From Icerya purchasi (Eukaryota > Arthropoda > Insecta > Hemiptera > Monophlebidae): a stretch of DNA of 64,000 bases. A program made the position numbers and the translations under genes. This document shows, piece after piece, positions 43,701-58,700 of this stretch. The DNA is taken from contig CM077115.1 of assembly GCA_039619475.1 (NCBI GenBank), positions 66,160,864 to 66,224,863 on the forward strand, written 5' to 3'. Below the pieces are notes generated by a model. That model ran no database searches, was not told where the DNA came from, and saw only the letters and a list, made by a program, of their open reading frames with translations. Each line of letters starts with the position of its first letter. The first letter of the stretch is position 1.

Positions 43701-46700
43701 ACGAAATGCCTGACGTAATGACAACAGTTTCAAAATCGTCACAAACTAAAATCGTTCCATTCAGCTTCAGTAAAAAGTTTACTAGGAAATCTTATAACTT
43801 CCTCCGCTATTTTTCGATAGGTTCTTAAGAGAATTTATATAATCAAAGATTCGTATCGACACATATTTTCTATGTTAAACGGTGAACAGGTATTACGAAT
43901 GCAACACGTAACCTTCTGTTTCTCTTCCCGAAGAACACTTTGAGAGGACGATATTAAATCTTATTAGCAGTAATAAACACACGCTTTCGAAAACGAAATT
44001 AAGCGTTGGTGTCACACCGCGCTTCGATGCAATTGGTGCTTTACTCCCATGCTCTTACTTGATTTCTACTTTCACTGCTAAATTTCGGCAGATTTTAAAT
44101 TACTATTTACTACTATTCCGAGAATCGGAAAGCTGAAATTTTCCTTCCGTTTTTCTTTTGGCCACAGATGTGCATTACGTTTTCGGATAATCTAAAGGCT
44201 CCTTCTTAAAGGCACTCTAAGAAAATAATTTTATAAATATATTTATCGCCTGAACTACGAGACATCTAAAAATTTGCGCGCATTTTACTTCAATTTTGTT
44301 GAATTCCGGACCTTCGTGGCATTTTAGTTTTTTGGGGTTCTTTCTTTTAAAATATCACAGTGAATTTTATAATCAAATGAAGAGAACCGCGAACAGAAAA
44401 ATGTATTATTAAATATAAAACACCAACATAGTCGTAGTTTGTGGCGATATTCACGCTGATTCGATTATAGGTAATGACAGAAAATTAATCTTTAAATGCA
44501 TATTCTTTCGCAGCTGGAGTCTTACTGTTTCATGTGAAAAAACCTTTAAATTTAATTTTCCGCGCGTAATCGTTATTATGCATCGAAGTGAAATATTTTC
44601 GTTTTTAAAGATATCAGAAAATTTGTCGTCGTTGAAATTTTTTTAACGCACGTGTCTCGGACGTAGATCGGATTTTAATTTTCAAATTGAATCGTATAAA
44701 ACAGCCAGACGTGTTAGAGCAAAGTTAACAAGGAAACTGAAAATAAATTATTTAATTAAGAGTGTTAATTTGACAAATTACGTATGAAAAAAAAAAAAAA
44801 AAAAAAAAGAAAAAAGAAAAAAAAAGTGATCTTATCTAACCCACGCATTTAAAGCGTGAGAGAGATACGGATTCTGTCTCGAATCGGCCAATAGCACAAT
44901 CGGAAATAATTAATGTATACACATATACGTTATCCGAATTATTTTCGCGTAAAATACACGAATACGCCTAGTATGATACGATGAATTTTACGATACGAGC
45001 TTTTTGTATAATTTCCCCAGCCATATATTTTACGAGGTGACAAGGAATTTAATGTCGTTAACCCGCATGTTGGTTTTAGTTTCGAGAGATTGTTAACGCG
45101 ACGTGTGGACATAATTTTTTTAACCCACTGGACAGCCTCAATGTCGTCCTGCAAAATCACGAGATGCAATTTAACTGAACCGGAAAATGTTGTTCCAAAA
45201 GATTTTCGTTAATGAGGTATTTTTACGAGCGAACTCCGCCGCTCCGAATCAAAATCGATTTATGTTTTATTTATTCTCGCGTTGTATCCGATAAATATAC
45301 ACTTCTTTGTCGTATGCAGAGTGAGTGCGTGTGTGTGTGTGTGTAAAGTGGCAGTTGCGGTTAGCGATCGAAAAAGTAAAACTACCAACACAGAATAGAA
45401 TGGTATCCTTCTTCTTCCCTAGTATACATAACCAAGCCCACTCATTACATTTAAATTGCTCTATGCGCTAATATATGCTATTGAATTAATTGGCACGCAT
45501 GTATTATCACATCGTCTACACTCCGGTCACTTTAAAGTACCAGCATGCGCCTTCTAAATCTCGGATTATTAACGTTTATGGCTTATTTGCGAAACGTACT
45601 TACCTAGTGTCATATACATAACAGCGTAGATTATTTTTAAATGACCAATTAAGTGATTTAGAAAAAGAACGGAAAACACTATAGTAGCAATGAAGCGTAT
45701 AAAAGCTGCGATAGAATTTAAACCACGGGAATTGTTCAGTGGCAAGGCGAACCGAGGCAATTAGTTCGATGGCGACAACGGAGTGTTCATGGTAATGAAA
45801 TAAACGGAATTGAAAAGAAAAAAAAAGGTAAAAATAGTTCAAGATATTTTTAAAAAAATGCGAGGAAAATGTCACTATTTCAGAGTGGCAATCCGGCCGT
45901 TTCGTAAAACCCCTATCCCGTAAACTGACAGTTTTCTACAAGATAGAATTTACGGTGGCATCCGTTATTTCTGACGAGGGAATTAGTCGTTGAACGTTCA
46001 TGGAGTTTTCATTTTCCCAACATGATTTATCCTGCAACTAAACTTGAATCGTCCACCTGAAACTTTTGTCGTTTCTTAAATATATACATATATATATATT
46101 TTTTTTTTTGAGGACGCGTCATTTAGAATTGTTAATTAACACCACAAAGGAACAACCTGATAGGAAATAAACGCACGTGTTTTAATAAAAATACAAGAAA
46201 AGGAAGAACATAAAAAGATGACCAAAGACGAAAACAAGAAAAAGATAGTAGAATACACTAGCGGGTGTGGTGTCGGTGCTTCTTTTATCCTCTCCGGTTT
46301 TGGCTTTTCAGAATCTTTTAGCCTGCTTCCGTTCTGTTTCATATTCATAAACAAATTAAAGATTGTCCTACGTTCCATCATTTTCATTTCCTCCAATCAC
46401 CTTTTGCTCTAAATTCTTGATTATATCTGACTCCATGACCGCCGTTCAATCTATTCTTCCCTGACTGATCATTCATGTGATTTTATCATACTCCGCATAC
46501 GCTCACTTATCCACGTTCTTTCTTCCCTTCATTCCTTTTTATATATTGATATTTACTGTGGGTTCCTAGTCATTCGGGCATCTTCGGTAATGAAGAGGCG
46601 AACTCCTTGGCTCGGGTTGCTGCCTCTTATCACTTCTTCTTTAAAAAAGGCCCATCGTCTGATCTCCTTTCGCCGTGTAAAAGTGTTCATCTTGGATTGT

Positions 46701-49700
46701 GGTATCGGATATTTACGCTCCCTCTTTTTTTTTTCTAATAATCATTCAATCTGTCTGTTCAACCTAGTCTTCCTGCCAATCCGCGATTCTCTTTGTTTCC
46801 TATTATTCGTCGTTCCGTTGTTGTCTCCGTTATTCGTCTGCGTTCTTAAGCCATAGTAGTATATTATCTTCCTCCCATTTTTATATTTCGTTGGTTGCCC
46901 CTCCATATTGTCTTCTACACTCAAACGAAGAGCGTGTTTACGATGCTGAACACGTGTTTATTAAGTGTTCATCTCTTTCTGCTGAGTGTCCTGCTTTCTA
47001 CTTCAGTTTGCTGTGTGGTCCTCCTACTCCATATTGCACCTCTTATTACCTTTTCCCTCTCCGCAGATTGTTCCTATTACTTGTTCCTTTCTCCTAACAA
47101 CCTCTGACCGAATCAAGATATAATTGACTCTGTTCTATTCTAATTGTTTCTGGGTAAAGGTCCCTCCGGTTAATGAGCGAGCCCAAAAAATTAAAAGAAA
47201 ACAAAAAATACAGTTAAAAGACGAGTTACGGAATTAATAATAGTGACGTGAAACTCCAGTTTAATTACGATTTAAGAGCGGAATTTCGAAAGTGAAGCTA
47301 GAAAAAAATACTTCGGGAAGAAGAGAAGGAAAAGTAGCGGAAAAGATTGCCGGCTATGGACACTTTAGCGCCGATATTTACATAATGCATTCAATTAATA
47401 AAAAATAGGAATAGTAAATGCTAAAATCAAATCAACAAATGACTCAGAATATCGTATAAACACGTAAGTAAAATAGGAGAAAAATTGCACAAAGAAGGGA
47501 AGAAGAAATAAAAAGGAAGAGACTTAGCACCGAATTCCGCGAACTGTTTAATTTCGAGAAAAAATTAATCGAAATATTAACTAGGGAAGGGATAGATTCA
47601 TTTTTAAAGAATTATGAAAAAGTGAGTACGTGAAAAAGAAAGCTAAGAGAGGTTAAAAATTAAAATTTATCCTGGAAAGCACGTTACATTTGAAAAGCTC
47701 GTCGTCGGAAAAGAGAAATTTAGGAAGGAAAGAAGTAGTGTGAGAGTAAGGCATTTTCTATAAGGATCAAAAGGGAATGTTCAAGTTTAAAAGTGGACTG
47801 ATTAAATGTCCAATCGGTGGCACTCGAAGTTGGAAGGTAAAGAAGGAAAATGAGAAAATTTCATTTCTAGACGGTTTATAAAAACGGCGGATATATCTGT
47901 TTTTTGGGGGAGGGGGGAAACAGAGTGGTCTAGTAAGGATTTAAAGAAAAGTACTGAGAATCGTTTCGTTATAGTGCGACAGTGGAAAATGCGAAAGTCA
48001 AAAAAAAATCTTTTCTTAATAAGCTTTTCCGAGTTAAATATTTTCACGGCCCATAATGTTTCTAATTTCTTTCTGTCTGGTAGTGCCATGATTGCTTTCA
48101 AAATTTCGGGAATTCCTAGATATCAGTTAAAGAACATTCAGAGGAAGCATGTTCGCTAGTGTAATTTGAAGAAGGAAGAAAGGTAGTAAGTCCGAGTTTC
48201 GTGATATGGATAAATAATTGGAGTTGTTCATGCTGCAAACCTGGCCCATTCGATAACAGTGCTTAAATAGGGAGACTTAATCTGAGAGAGTGGCGATTTC
48301 AAAGTACATTTCTACTGACTGGGTCAAAGTTAAGTCGTCGTGATAGGCTAGCTACAAGAGCGCTTGGCTTCCGTTACGGAAGTCACGGGTTCGATCCCGG
48401 GGGCAACGACAGAAAATAACAATTGCTATGAACACTATGCCTAGGTCTGTACAGCTGAAATGTACGAATAGTAGTCGCCGACGCTCAAACGCTGAGTGCG
48501 GCACTATATGATGGGTTAAACTTACCATTCCTTTTTTTTTTTTACTGCGTATCTAACTGAAACTACTGCAACATCGGGGAGTGATCCCTTCTATATCTTC
48601 TACGAAGAAATAGAAGTGATTATTAGAAATTATTTCACGCCTCTGAAGAACGTAATCTAAAATAGCTTTTAAATAGTTCCTTTCGAAGAAGAAAAAAAAA
48701 CAATCAGCGCGTAAGAAATCTGTTAACAATAAGCCTTCAACAAAAACTTACATGGGCTCTATTTGAAATACTTACATTACGGAGACACCTTCAATGCTTT
48801 TTAAATCTTTTCGAAATTTAAACTATACATATATTAGATTACCTTAATATCTAATAAGAATTCAATGCGCTAAAATTTCGATTAAATACGTTAGATTTTA
48901 ATGTTAAATTCTTACACAAAAAATGTAAAAGATTAAGCCAGTTCACTAATGGTTTAAATTTAATAATAGTAGAAATAATTTTAAAAAATTGAATAAAGAA
49001 TACCAAAACCCCGAGCATGGAAGCCAGTTGAAAAAAAAAAAAAAAAACTGAAATATTTACTAAAATATTCCTATTAATTTATAAAGTAATGCCGAATAAA
49101 ATGATTAAATATTTCTTCTTTGATGGGAAAAAATTCGGATCACGTATTATTGAAGATGTTATCATACAAATCTCCATGTCAAACATTCGAATAACGATTA
49201 ATTTATGAAAGATTTTAAATATCTTTTAAAGAACGCGTTTCACCCTGTCATATTTTTAACAGAATGAAGATTTTCGGTTACTATACTTGATGTAGCAATA
49301 TGCGGAGGTTAATTGTTTTAATCAATAAAATGCACTTTATACTTAATATAAAAAGCGTAGTTTAAGAGTTAATTATTACTATCAATAATAATATTAAAAT
49401 TAATATAACGAATAATTTATATTTTTGCATCTATAATAAAGATTTTGTCGATAATCTATCTTCAGCCGTCGATATAGAGGACTAGTCATTTTATCGATAA
49501 TACTCGTCATAGCAAAACAGATTTTTAATTTTTACACTTGAAAAACTTATTATTGCATTACGCAAAAGAATTTACCGAATCTTATTATGTACATTTTTTG
49601 GCTAGGCAATTATGATCTCAATTCGGCCGACTTAATTAAATTTATTTAATCATCTATATAAATTGTTCGACATTTTTTTTGCTTTCTTTCATTGTAACAA

Positions 49701-52700
49701 ATTAGCATCAGATCGTTTTTAATTCTTTAAAATTTTCCCAATTATATTAGTAGACGGTTAACGTGTAATACAGTTGTTTTGAAACGGCTGTTCGTTTTTT
49801 TAAAAATAAATACGTTATTTTATAAAAACGAATTTGTATACATTTATAATGAGCAAATTGCTTTTGATTAAACACTTTTAAAAACCGTAAAATTTTATAA
49901 TTTTATCTTTTTAAATGAAAATTCTAGCGTATGATCTTTCTGATTTTGATCCGTAAAAAACATGTACTACGTTATAACCATACGTGTTGTTATACGGAGC
50001 ATTCACTCATTTTGGTAATTATTTATTTTTTAGTATTTTAATTTTGGGAAGAACCCCCGCTCTTAGATTTCTCACAGACCGCTTGCGCGTGCCAATGGAA
50101 AAAACGAAATAGCGCTCGAATATTAATAATTACATTTCTCAATAAAGAATTACGGCTAAGGTCTGTTTCTCATTGTAGTGAGGAATGTGAAATGTGTTTC
50201 CTGGAAATCGATTGCTGTCCACATTTAAATAGAACACTGCTGCGCACATTACAACGAGAAATAGTCGTAAGAGACGAGTGGAGAAAAATAATTTCTCGCT
50301 CAGGTCGCTAGGCAAGCGAGCTCAGGTGTTTCGGTGTTTTTTATAGAAAAAATGTAAAATCTAAATATCTAACCGTGTTTTACGTTATTCGAATTTCTTT
50401 ATATAAACCATCTTACATCATTATTTATTTTTTACTCGCTTTAATTTATATTTTATTAGTTATTTGTTGAATTTAACTTATGGAAAAATTAAATGAAGGT
50501 TATTATTATCAGAAATTACGATGCAACGAATCTAAAATTGTAGTCATATCATTTTGGTGATCTCCAGCGGTGCTATAATGAAAAAAAAAAGTATACGCCC
50601 GCAACCCCTGCACGAGGTATTATAATGGCCATGAGAAATTAATAATGTCACAGTGAGTGTATATATAAAAGTAATACTGAGGGAAAATCGCGACAAAGAA
50701 ATAACCAACAATAATATCAGCTGATATCATGATATACATAAATTTAATGGCAGATCCATAGGGGTAAGGAGGGATAGGGGACATCCCCCCCAAGAACCGA
50801 AGATTCTACGAAAAATCTTGTTATAACAGAGAAACTTAATTTATGCTATAAAAGATTTGCATGAATTTTACCTACGGATTTTAATAATTAATATTTAACA
50901 CTTTTTTCTAGTAAAATTATTAAAGTTACGTTTTTATTCCATTTTAAACGTAATTATCATCGGTTTTTTGCCATTTTTATTTATTTTCAATTTTTATTTT
51001 GTAATTTTAATTAAAAAATAGTTCGATGGGAAATATGTACATATATATTTAAACTTTCTCACGAACAAAGAGAATTCGGATCGGATTACTAACAAAAATA
51101 AAAAACAAGTACAAAGTGTCCAATAAAAATACTATCTTTCTTACTATTTCTAAACTACCATATTTAAGGTATAATTTTATAATTTTATTTTATTTTTTTC
51201 ATAACTAAAAATAAAACAAAAGTTAAATTAAAAATTGTAATAGTAATTATGTATTTTTAAAACACATTTTTATGAATTTCTATAAATTTGATTTTCTTTA
51301 TGAAACAAGGGGTACTTCTCAAATCTACTGCCTACCGTAGAAGATTTTACGTAATTACATAACGCTCCCTCAAATGTTCTTCTGCATCCGCCCCTGCATA
51401 AATTAGATAGTTAAACTTCCGTATAAAGATTTATTACAATATTCGTAAACGCAGAATCGAAGAAATCGCTTAAGCACGGAACATAGTTCATGAAACAAGT
51501 GTGAACTAATGAAATATGTTTAATTGTGTACACGTCACCTTCGCATTTATTGAAATCTGTTAAAAATACATATTTCGAAGTCAGATAAATTTCGAGTTGG
51601 ACTTAATGCGAATTTCACTATTGAAAAAGTTTTAAATTATCATCACCTACGCCGGGTTATTGCCCATGGTAGAAGGGCCGCACAAATAAATAAATACGTA
51701 CATTAATTAATTAATTAAGTAATGTTCTACCGACGTGATTGACACCACACACACTTGGGCTAAAGTATTACATCTGTCATGTAAATATAGTCCGCAGTCA
51801 CATACTTTACGATAAGGCCAGTTCGGTTGTTTGCGTAAACATAAATCGGTCATAATCGGCGATGTATACATGTTTATCTAACCGCTTGGCCATTATGCAC
51901 AATCGATGTTAAGGGGCGACTTTTTCCAAGCGATAGTTATCTTTACCGGGGACAACTGTTCTTGTAGGTTTTCATAACACTTTACACATCTACAATCACT
52001 GAGAATATACTTGAAATATTTATTCCGTGCAAGTTGTCAGTGGTAGAAATATACAAAAGATACGCAACGAGAAAATTAACAAATCACAATTATATATTAT
52101 ACTAATTTGCTACACGTGGACGATCATTCAACGTAAGGTAAACACTAAAAATTGCACGATTTTATAGATTAATGACAATTATTCACGTGTTTAATAAAGT
52201 TTAACGGTAAAACTACTTTAAGATATCAAAAATCTTGTCAACCAGAGACAACATTTACTATTTTTAGCACGACAGTTGTTTAGCAATAAAATTATCTCTT
52301 ACGAGAAAATAAAAAATGGCTTCCGTTTCGGCAGAGTTAACGTCAATTTGCCATTCGATGAAGTATTTTAGTAGACGATTAAAAAGACAAACGCGTGATA
52401 CAGCAAACGTTCTGTTTATCACAATTACGTCAAATTATAAAACGTTTGTACAAAATCCCGGTGTGCGATTAAAATCTTAACGGCCATTAGAATGATCAGA
52501 ACATATTTATTCGCTGAAATTAGTCGTAAAAAGATTTACTGCTATATTTTATTATTCTTGGAATGATTTTATACGAATACGCCATCTTAGCGCAACTCTA
52601 CACTCGGCCGCCGGATTAGAAACAACTTTAAATAGCACCATCCGGCATAAGAAATATGGAAAAGATGTTGTCCGATTATCGCCAACAAACTCGAGAAAAC

Positions 52701-55700
52701 TCTATGGACGTAGTTTTTATACGATCGTATAAAAATCATATTTTCTATTACAGCGGTTCTAACGTGTAATCCTGACTTGGCCGGAAACATTTTCCCCTAC
52801 GTGTGTCTCTGTATGTACTTTTGGGCGAGATTTACCGATGGTTATTGCGGATGATAAATTGTTATCTTACAAGTGGCTACTGATATGAGCGGAATTCTAG
52901 GTGTGCATGCGTTATTTGTGTCCCCACCTGGAAAATTGTTAAATATTGTTGCCAACAATTTACGTTACCTACACAAAGGGGGGGGCCGGTCTTACACATC
53001 TGAAAAATCAGGGCGCCCTCACTCAAATATAATTTTTCAGTTCCCAATTTCCAGGTCAATAATAGGATTATGTAAGAGCTTACATCGACCTCGTTCGCAA
53101 CAAAGTGAAACAATAATAAATAACATATCAGCAGGAAGAAAAAACGACAAATTTAACTTTTTAATTGTTCGAAGTTACTTTATTTACATTTTGGATATTG
53201 TACTTAATTAAAACACTATATACGCTTACTTTAATACTACAAAAGTTTGTTAATAACGAAGTTTATAATAATAAAATAGTTCCGAATTATAAAACTTATT
53301 TAAAATTTTTAATTATATTTTTGCAATCATAGGCGCCGCCCATTTTAAAGAGTTTAAGAGCTGAAGCTCCCTCCTCCAAATTTTACTGAGAGCCATGTCC
53401 TTCGAACAAATTGAAATACGCAATGAAAAATTATTTATGTTACGCTAAAATTTTAACTACTACGTACTTGAAATATCCGAATCAAGAAATATCATTCAAG
53501 TCTGTTGTGTGTTGACTAGATTTCTAAGGGAAAAGTAGTAATGATTACTGGAAACGAACAGCCGCTTATTTTATGCGAAAGAAGTGATTATTTTAAAACT
53601 TTAATTTTATCAAAAATAATACAAATTCAATTTAAACTTCGTAGCTGAAATTGCAAAACATAAAGTATTATTATATAATTTCAAATTTCAAGAAAAAATC
53701 TTTAATTCTTTGCTCAATATATTTCTCATAGGTTGGATCACATATTTATAATGAATAATTTTAAAAAGTATCATTATTATTTACGTGCACCGGGGTCATA
53801 TTTGCGTTTTTTTGGGGTTTTTCTGCACTATATGGGGCTCGGTTAAAAAAATTATTTTCAATTACAGAATTGAGCAAGTTCTTTCAGAGGTGTATAAAAA
53901 TACTTTCAAAATGTATAAATGGCGAACAACGAAAATGCTTTTATTTTTTTTTGTTTTAAATAATTTTCTCTTTTCGAAAACATCTCTTTAGCTCATTTTT
54001 ATTTTCTTCGCGATTTTACAGAAAAATTTCGGGGCTTATTCCCGACATCCAAAATTCACGGGTTAATTCTCGATTGGGTGGCCATTCTAAAAACATATGT
54101 ATAAATCAATAACCAGTGGGGAACAGGTAAAAATACATTTGTTTTCGTTTTAATGATTTAGAAGAAAAGAATATTAATGGCATTAGCTTTTACACCCATA
54201 AATCCAAAAAGAGTGTTTGACCGAAATCTTAACATATATACGCTAGTGAAATATATATAAGGCTGTCAACAAAAATAGAACTCTGAAAATTTGTACAACC
54301 GAACGAAACGATTCAAGGTCAAGTGGATGAAAAGTATTTTACTAAACAAAGTAAATGAAGGTGGTCCAGTCGCGTGGCTAAAAGAAAATCCACCGATTAG
54401 TCTATTCCTTAGACGGCCGAAGAAACTCTGTGAAGACGGGGATCGGAAGTTGTTCAGAACAAGCCGTTGCCAAGATGCCTAAGATCGCGATACTTGGATA
54501 GCTATAGGAGAAGTTTTCGTCCAACGGGGAAAATGAAGTAAACGCAGAATAGAATACATTAGTTGTTTTCAATGTGTCCAGGATTTTTTTTTTTTTTTTT
54601 TTTGAAATCTCATTACCTATTCCATCGACGCCGTCATTTTTTCGCTACACAATAGTTCGTGTCCTAGTGTCCGACCGAAATAAAATTTTCTGCCAAAACC
54701 AAAACCGAAACTTTTTCTTATAATTGTTCTAATAGTTTAAACTGTAAGTTTTTATTTTTAAATAAAATTTGAATACGCTTATTATAGAATCTTTTTGCAA
54801 AAAAAAAAAAATAAAAATTTACCGAATTAATAATCATAATTAAACAGTCTAACGTTATAACTCAAAAACAACAGTTTCCCAGCGGTTTCATCGAGCAAAT
54901 TTGATCGACGATCTGCGTAAATCTGACCAGGAGAACTAAAAATAACTGAAAGTACACACTGGCAGGTGGAGTAGGTAAGTAATTTAATGCTACTTTTCTG
55001 AAGGCTGGATATGGACTCGAGTTCCAATAGGAATATATAGATGTCCGCATTTCTTTGTAATCGCGGTTCTGAAAGGCATTGTTGAATTATTTGTTTATTA
55101 ACCAATGTTTTCTCAGCAGAAAGATTAGCCGTTATATTTGATCGGAGGAATTGTCGTGGATATTCCATAAACTTTCTTTTTCCTTTTTCACTGTTTTATC
55201 AGAAACGTATTATTGAAAGGAATTTTCGAAATTTTAACGAATAGTAAAATATAAAAATATGCTAAATGGAACGGGTTACACGTTTTTCTATATCCCTGAG
55301 AAGAAACTATTTCGTTGAAATATATAATATCTGTTCTAATTAAGGTAGTCATCGCCGAATGAATTCAAATACGAAATGGAGTTCTATCTTTGAAAAGTGC
55401 ACAATGGAGTTTTAATAAAGAATTACGATCAGAGTTTCAGTTAAAGCCGAACTAACATTTGGCCGAAACCGAAACTTCGGGTTCGTTCTTCGTTCACAAC
55501 TGCGATTTTCGAGAGTCAGACCGGGAAACTTAGTCGAGCGCCAGCGACGTTGATGGCTCAATTCAAGCGTGCGTGCACATAATCGAAACTATCGGATCAA
55601 TAGAGCCAGTACAATAGTTACTGAGCCAGATGCATACGGAATGTGTGAACAAAAAACGTGCCTTCATCATAGAAGAACATTATTTTCGTATTATATTTAT

Positions 55701-58700
55701 TTTCAAATGTGCCCCTTAATTTTATTATTTTTTTAAACATTTCAATTCAAACTTCTTTTTTTTTTATTTGATCAATTTTTCCATTCGAAATTGCAATCAT
55801 TTCCACTTGAAAAAGTATCGTCGCACTATATAAATAAACACACATTATACAGTGAAAAATTTGCATACATATGCCAAGTGTCAAATATTTAATGGTCTCG
55901 ATAAAAAAGAATGTTAATGGCGAACGATGAAAGGTTCTTTTCGTCACTGTTATTCTCGTTTTTAACAATCCGAGCAATTGAATTTAAGTGGAAACGAGCC
56001 TTAAATTAACAGCTAAAAATAAAACGTCAATAAGCGGTAACAGATTACTTTAGAAATAGCAAACTGCGTCCAGGAACAACTCTACCTGCTGGAACAGTTT
56101 CTAAGAACTGTTAATTAAAAGAGAGACGGCATTACATTCGCGAACGAACATTTACATAATCTAAACCTTATCACGCCTCATTAAATCAGAATTGCTCGCA
56201 AATGAGTAGCTTTCGAAAAACACCCGAAATCGTAAATAAACAGAAATAAATTCAAATTAAACTTCTGGTCTTTTTTTTCTATTCATTTCAATTTTTTAAT
56301 GACTAACATTTGGTACCTTCAACACACGCGGCTTAATAGCACTGGACATTAGCCAAGCTATTTATTAGTCTTCTCCACGCATGCTATGCTAGCGCCAGCA
56401 TATTGCCAAAGAATGCGGCAGCTATTTTGGCGATTAGTGACGAAACTAGTCAAAAATTATGTTGTGTGCGTATTTAGACAAACGGCTAGCAACACCCGGT
56501 CCATGATTACACATAGTCGAAGGAGCCAGATGAATTAAATTTTCAGACCAATTTTCTAGAATTCCAAACAAAGTACAAGATATATCTATATATATATATA
56601 CATATACATATAGGATATGTATACCTTAATAATAATAATAATAATGTAGTTTAATGAAAAAAAAAATAAAAATTTAAAATTTAATGAGAAAGGGGAGAAA
56701 TATTTAAACAGCAATACTAACCATTTCTCCCGCATAAAAATAAAAAGAAAAAATTCATTAAAATTTTCTTATAGACGTAAATTAGATAATCAGCGGTGAA
56801 AACCAAAAATAAATTTAACATCCTTAAAAAATTCAATAATTATAACCAACCATTAATGGTTAGAATCAATTTAATTAGCATAACTGAAGCGGGTAATTAT
56901 ATTGTGACGTCCGCAGTCTAGTTTCACCCGTTTCGATGTGAAACTGGGCTGAGAACAGAACCGAAATAAAAATTAAAAAAAAAAAAAGAAAAAAAAGCAC
57001 CTTCAATTATGAGTAAAATAGTTGCTTTCGTCATTGGGCAAAAATTAAAAGCGTTCGAATGTTTCAAACGCTTTCAAATGAGGGAAATACCTAAATTACG
57101 CAAACTGCCGACAGAAACAATCTCTACATTATAATACCTGAGCCAATCTATTGCGGAATATAGAAAATCTAGAGAATTCGTTATCCAAAATAATGGAGTC
57201 TCTGTCAGAGTTGCGCGTTGCCTCTGTTCCGCTGTTTTTTAAAGTTAATTAATCGCGGTAGTAAAAATATATTCGAATTCGACGAAAGCGGTGGTAAAAA
57301 TTTAAGATTATTCGGTTACGATTTTTTTTTTGCATTTGTTTGGGCTCATCCACTGCGGACATTAATCCGGTAAAAGTGGTGATTTCGCCTAAATGAATCA
57401 CCTCTTCCTATAACCGAATATAATAACTTAGCCGGCTAGACTAATAGCTTATTTACAACTAATAGCCAAGAGAAACTTCAAAATAATAAAACTGTTGAGC
57501 GTGGTTACCGGCGGAACTCACAACTAATTAAAAATAAAAATAATAGTTTTTTAATGATAACGCGGAGGAATATAATTTTTATATTCCCGGTTTTCCTGGT
57601 CCAAATTCTCCCGATTTCCTAATAACTAGAACTGTACAAAAAGAAGAGTGGATTTTTTTTATTCATATTTTAATGTACTATTGAATAAAACAGAATTTTG
57701 TAATTTATTTTGAGTTAAGTACATTAAAAAAGAAGCATTTATTTGTCGGTTCAAATGATTTTTTCTTATAAAAAATATCACTTTTTTCCCAGTTTTTTAC
57801 AACAAAATTCCCGGCTTACTCCCAGTTTGCAGAATTCCCGGCTTATTTCCGATCTGCCTGGTACCTGGCCACCTTGGATAAAATAAATGAAGGTCTTCTC
57901 GACAAAATACTTTAAGGCAGGATATTCCTATGAATTACTGTGTTTTATATTTCATTTTGTATTAAAATTCTGGTTGTATAAATTATATAATAACTACCGG
58001 TGACAATAGAATTTAAACACATATTGCTAAGCGTATAACGTGTACAGGAAATGCTTGAAGCGATTAAGAAAGTCAGGACTTTGACTAATGCACATTACCT
58101 TTTAGTTATTTTTCATCTGTTTTATGTTACTACCGTTTTGTCACTTTACTTCTATCCTAAGAACCACCATTTTCAGATAGAACACTGCCCTCTCTCTTTC
58201 AAATATATATTAAAATTCTTCACTTACATTTCAGGGTACAATATCTGTTTTATGTTTATTTTGTTAGCTATGACCTCGTCATTATTAACGATCTTTTCCT
58301 ATTTTAACTTCATAATACTAATATTTTAATAAAAATGGGGAAAAAAACAAAACTTTAATTTTTCCGAAGTATATAAGTGTGTTAATTTTACGACATTTGA
58401 CTTTTAAAGTTTGTGTGAAAATGTGCGCAGATCCGATGAAGATAACACTAAAACAAATACAATGAAACATCATACGAAGTTCCTTTGAAATTGTGGCGTA
58501 GAAGATTGCAAACTGGCCGTTTACAAGTATTCGAAATTAAAATCGCAAATTGTAAACTAAATTTTTTTCCAGAAAATCCGATTCCCCGCGGAAAATAGTA
58601 CAAAACTACTGCCGTATAGCCGCAAACAATGTCGCTATTCCGACAAAAGTTGTTAATACTAAGGAGTTATTTATAAAAAACGAAAATAATCAAAGAATAC

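Noticed and set aside
48334..48410. Functional tRNA gene
   Set aside because: T-arm and acceptor mismatches, and the head continues into a SINE body ending in a T-run.
52873..53211. 112-codon plus-strand frame in the large intron
   Set aside because: No family resemblance, mixed low-complexity, and overlapped by an equally long frame on the other strand.
53333..53400. CATAGGCGCCGCCCA as a hAT transposon end
   Set aside because: Resembles a hAT terminus, but no opposite end or target duplication was found nearby.
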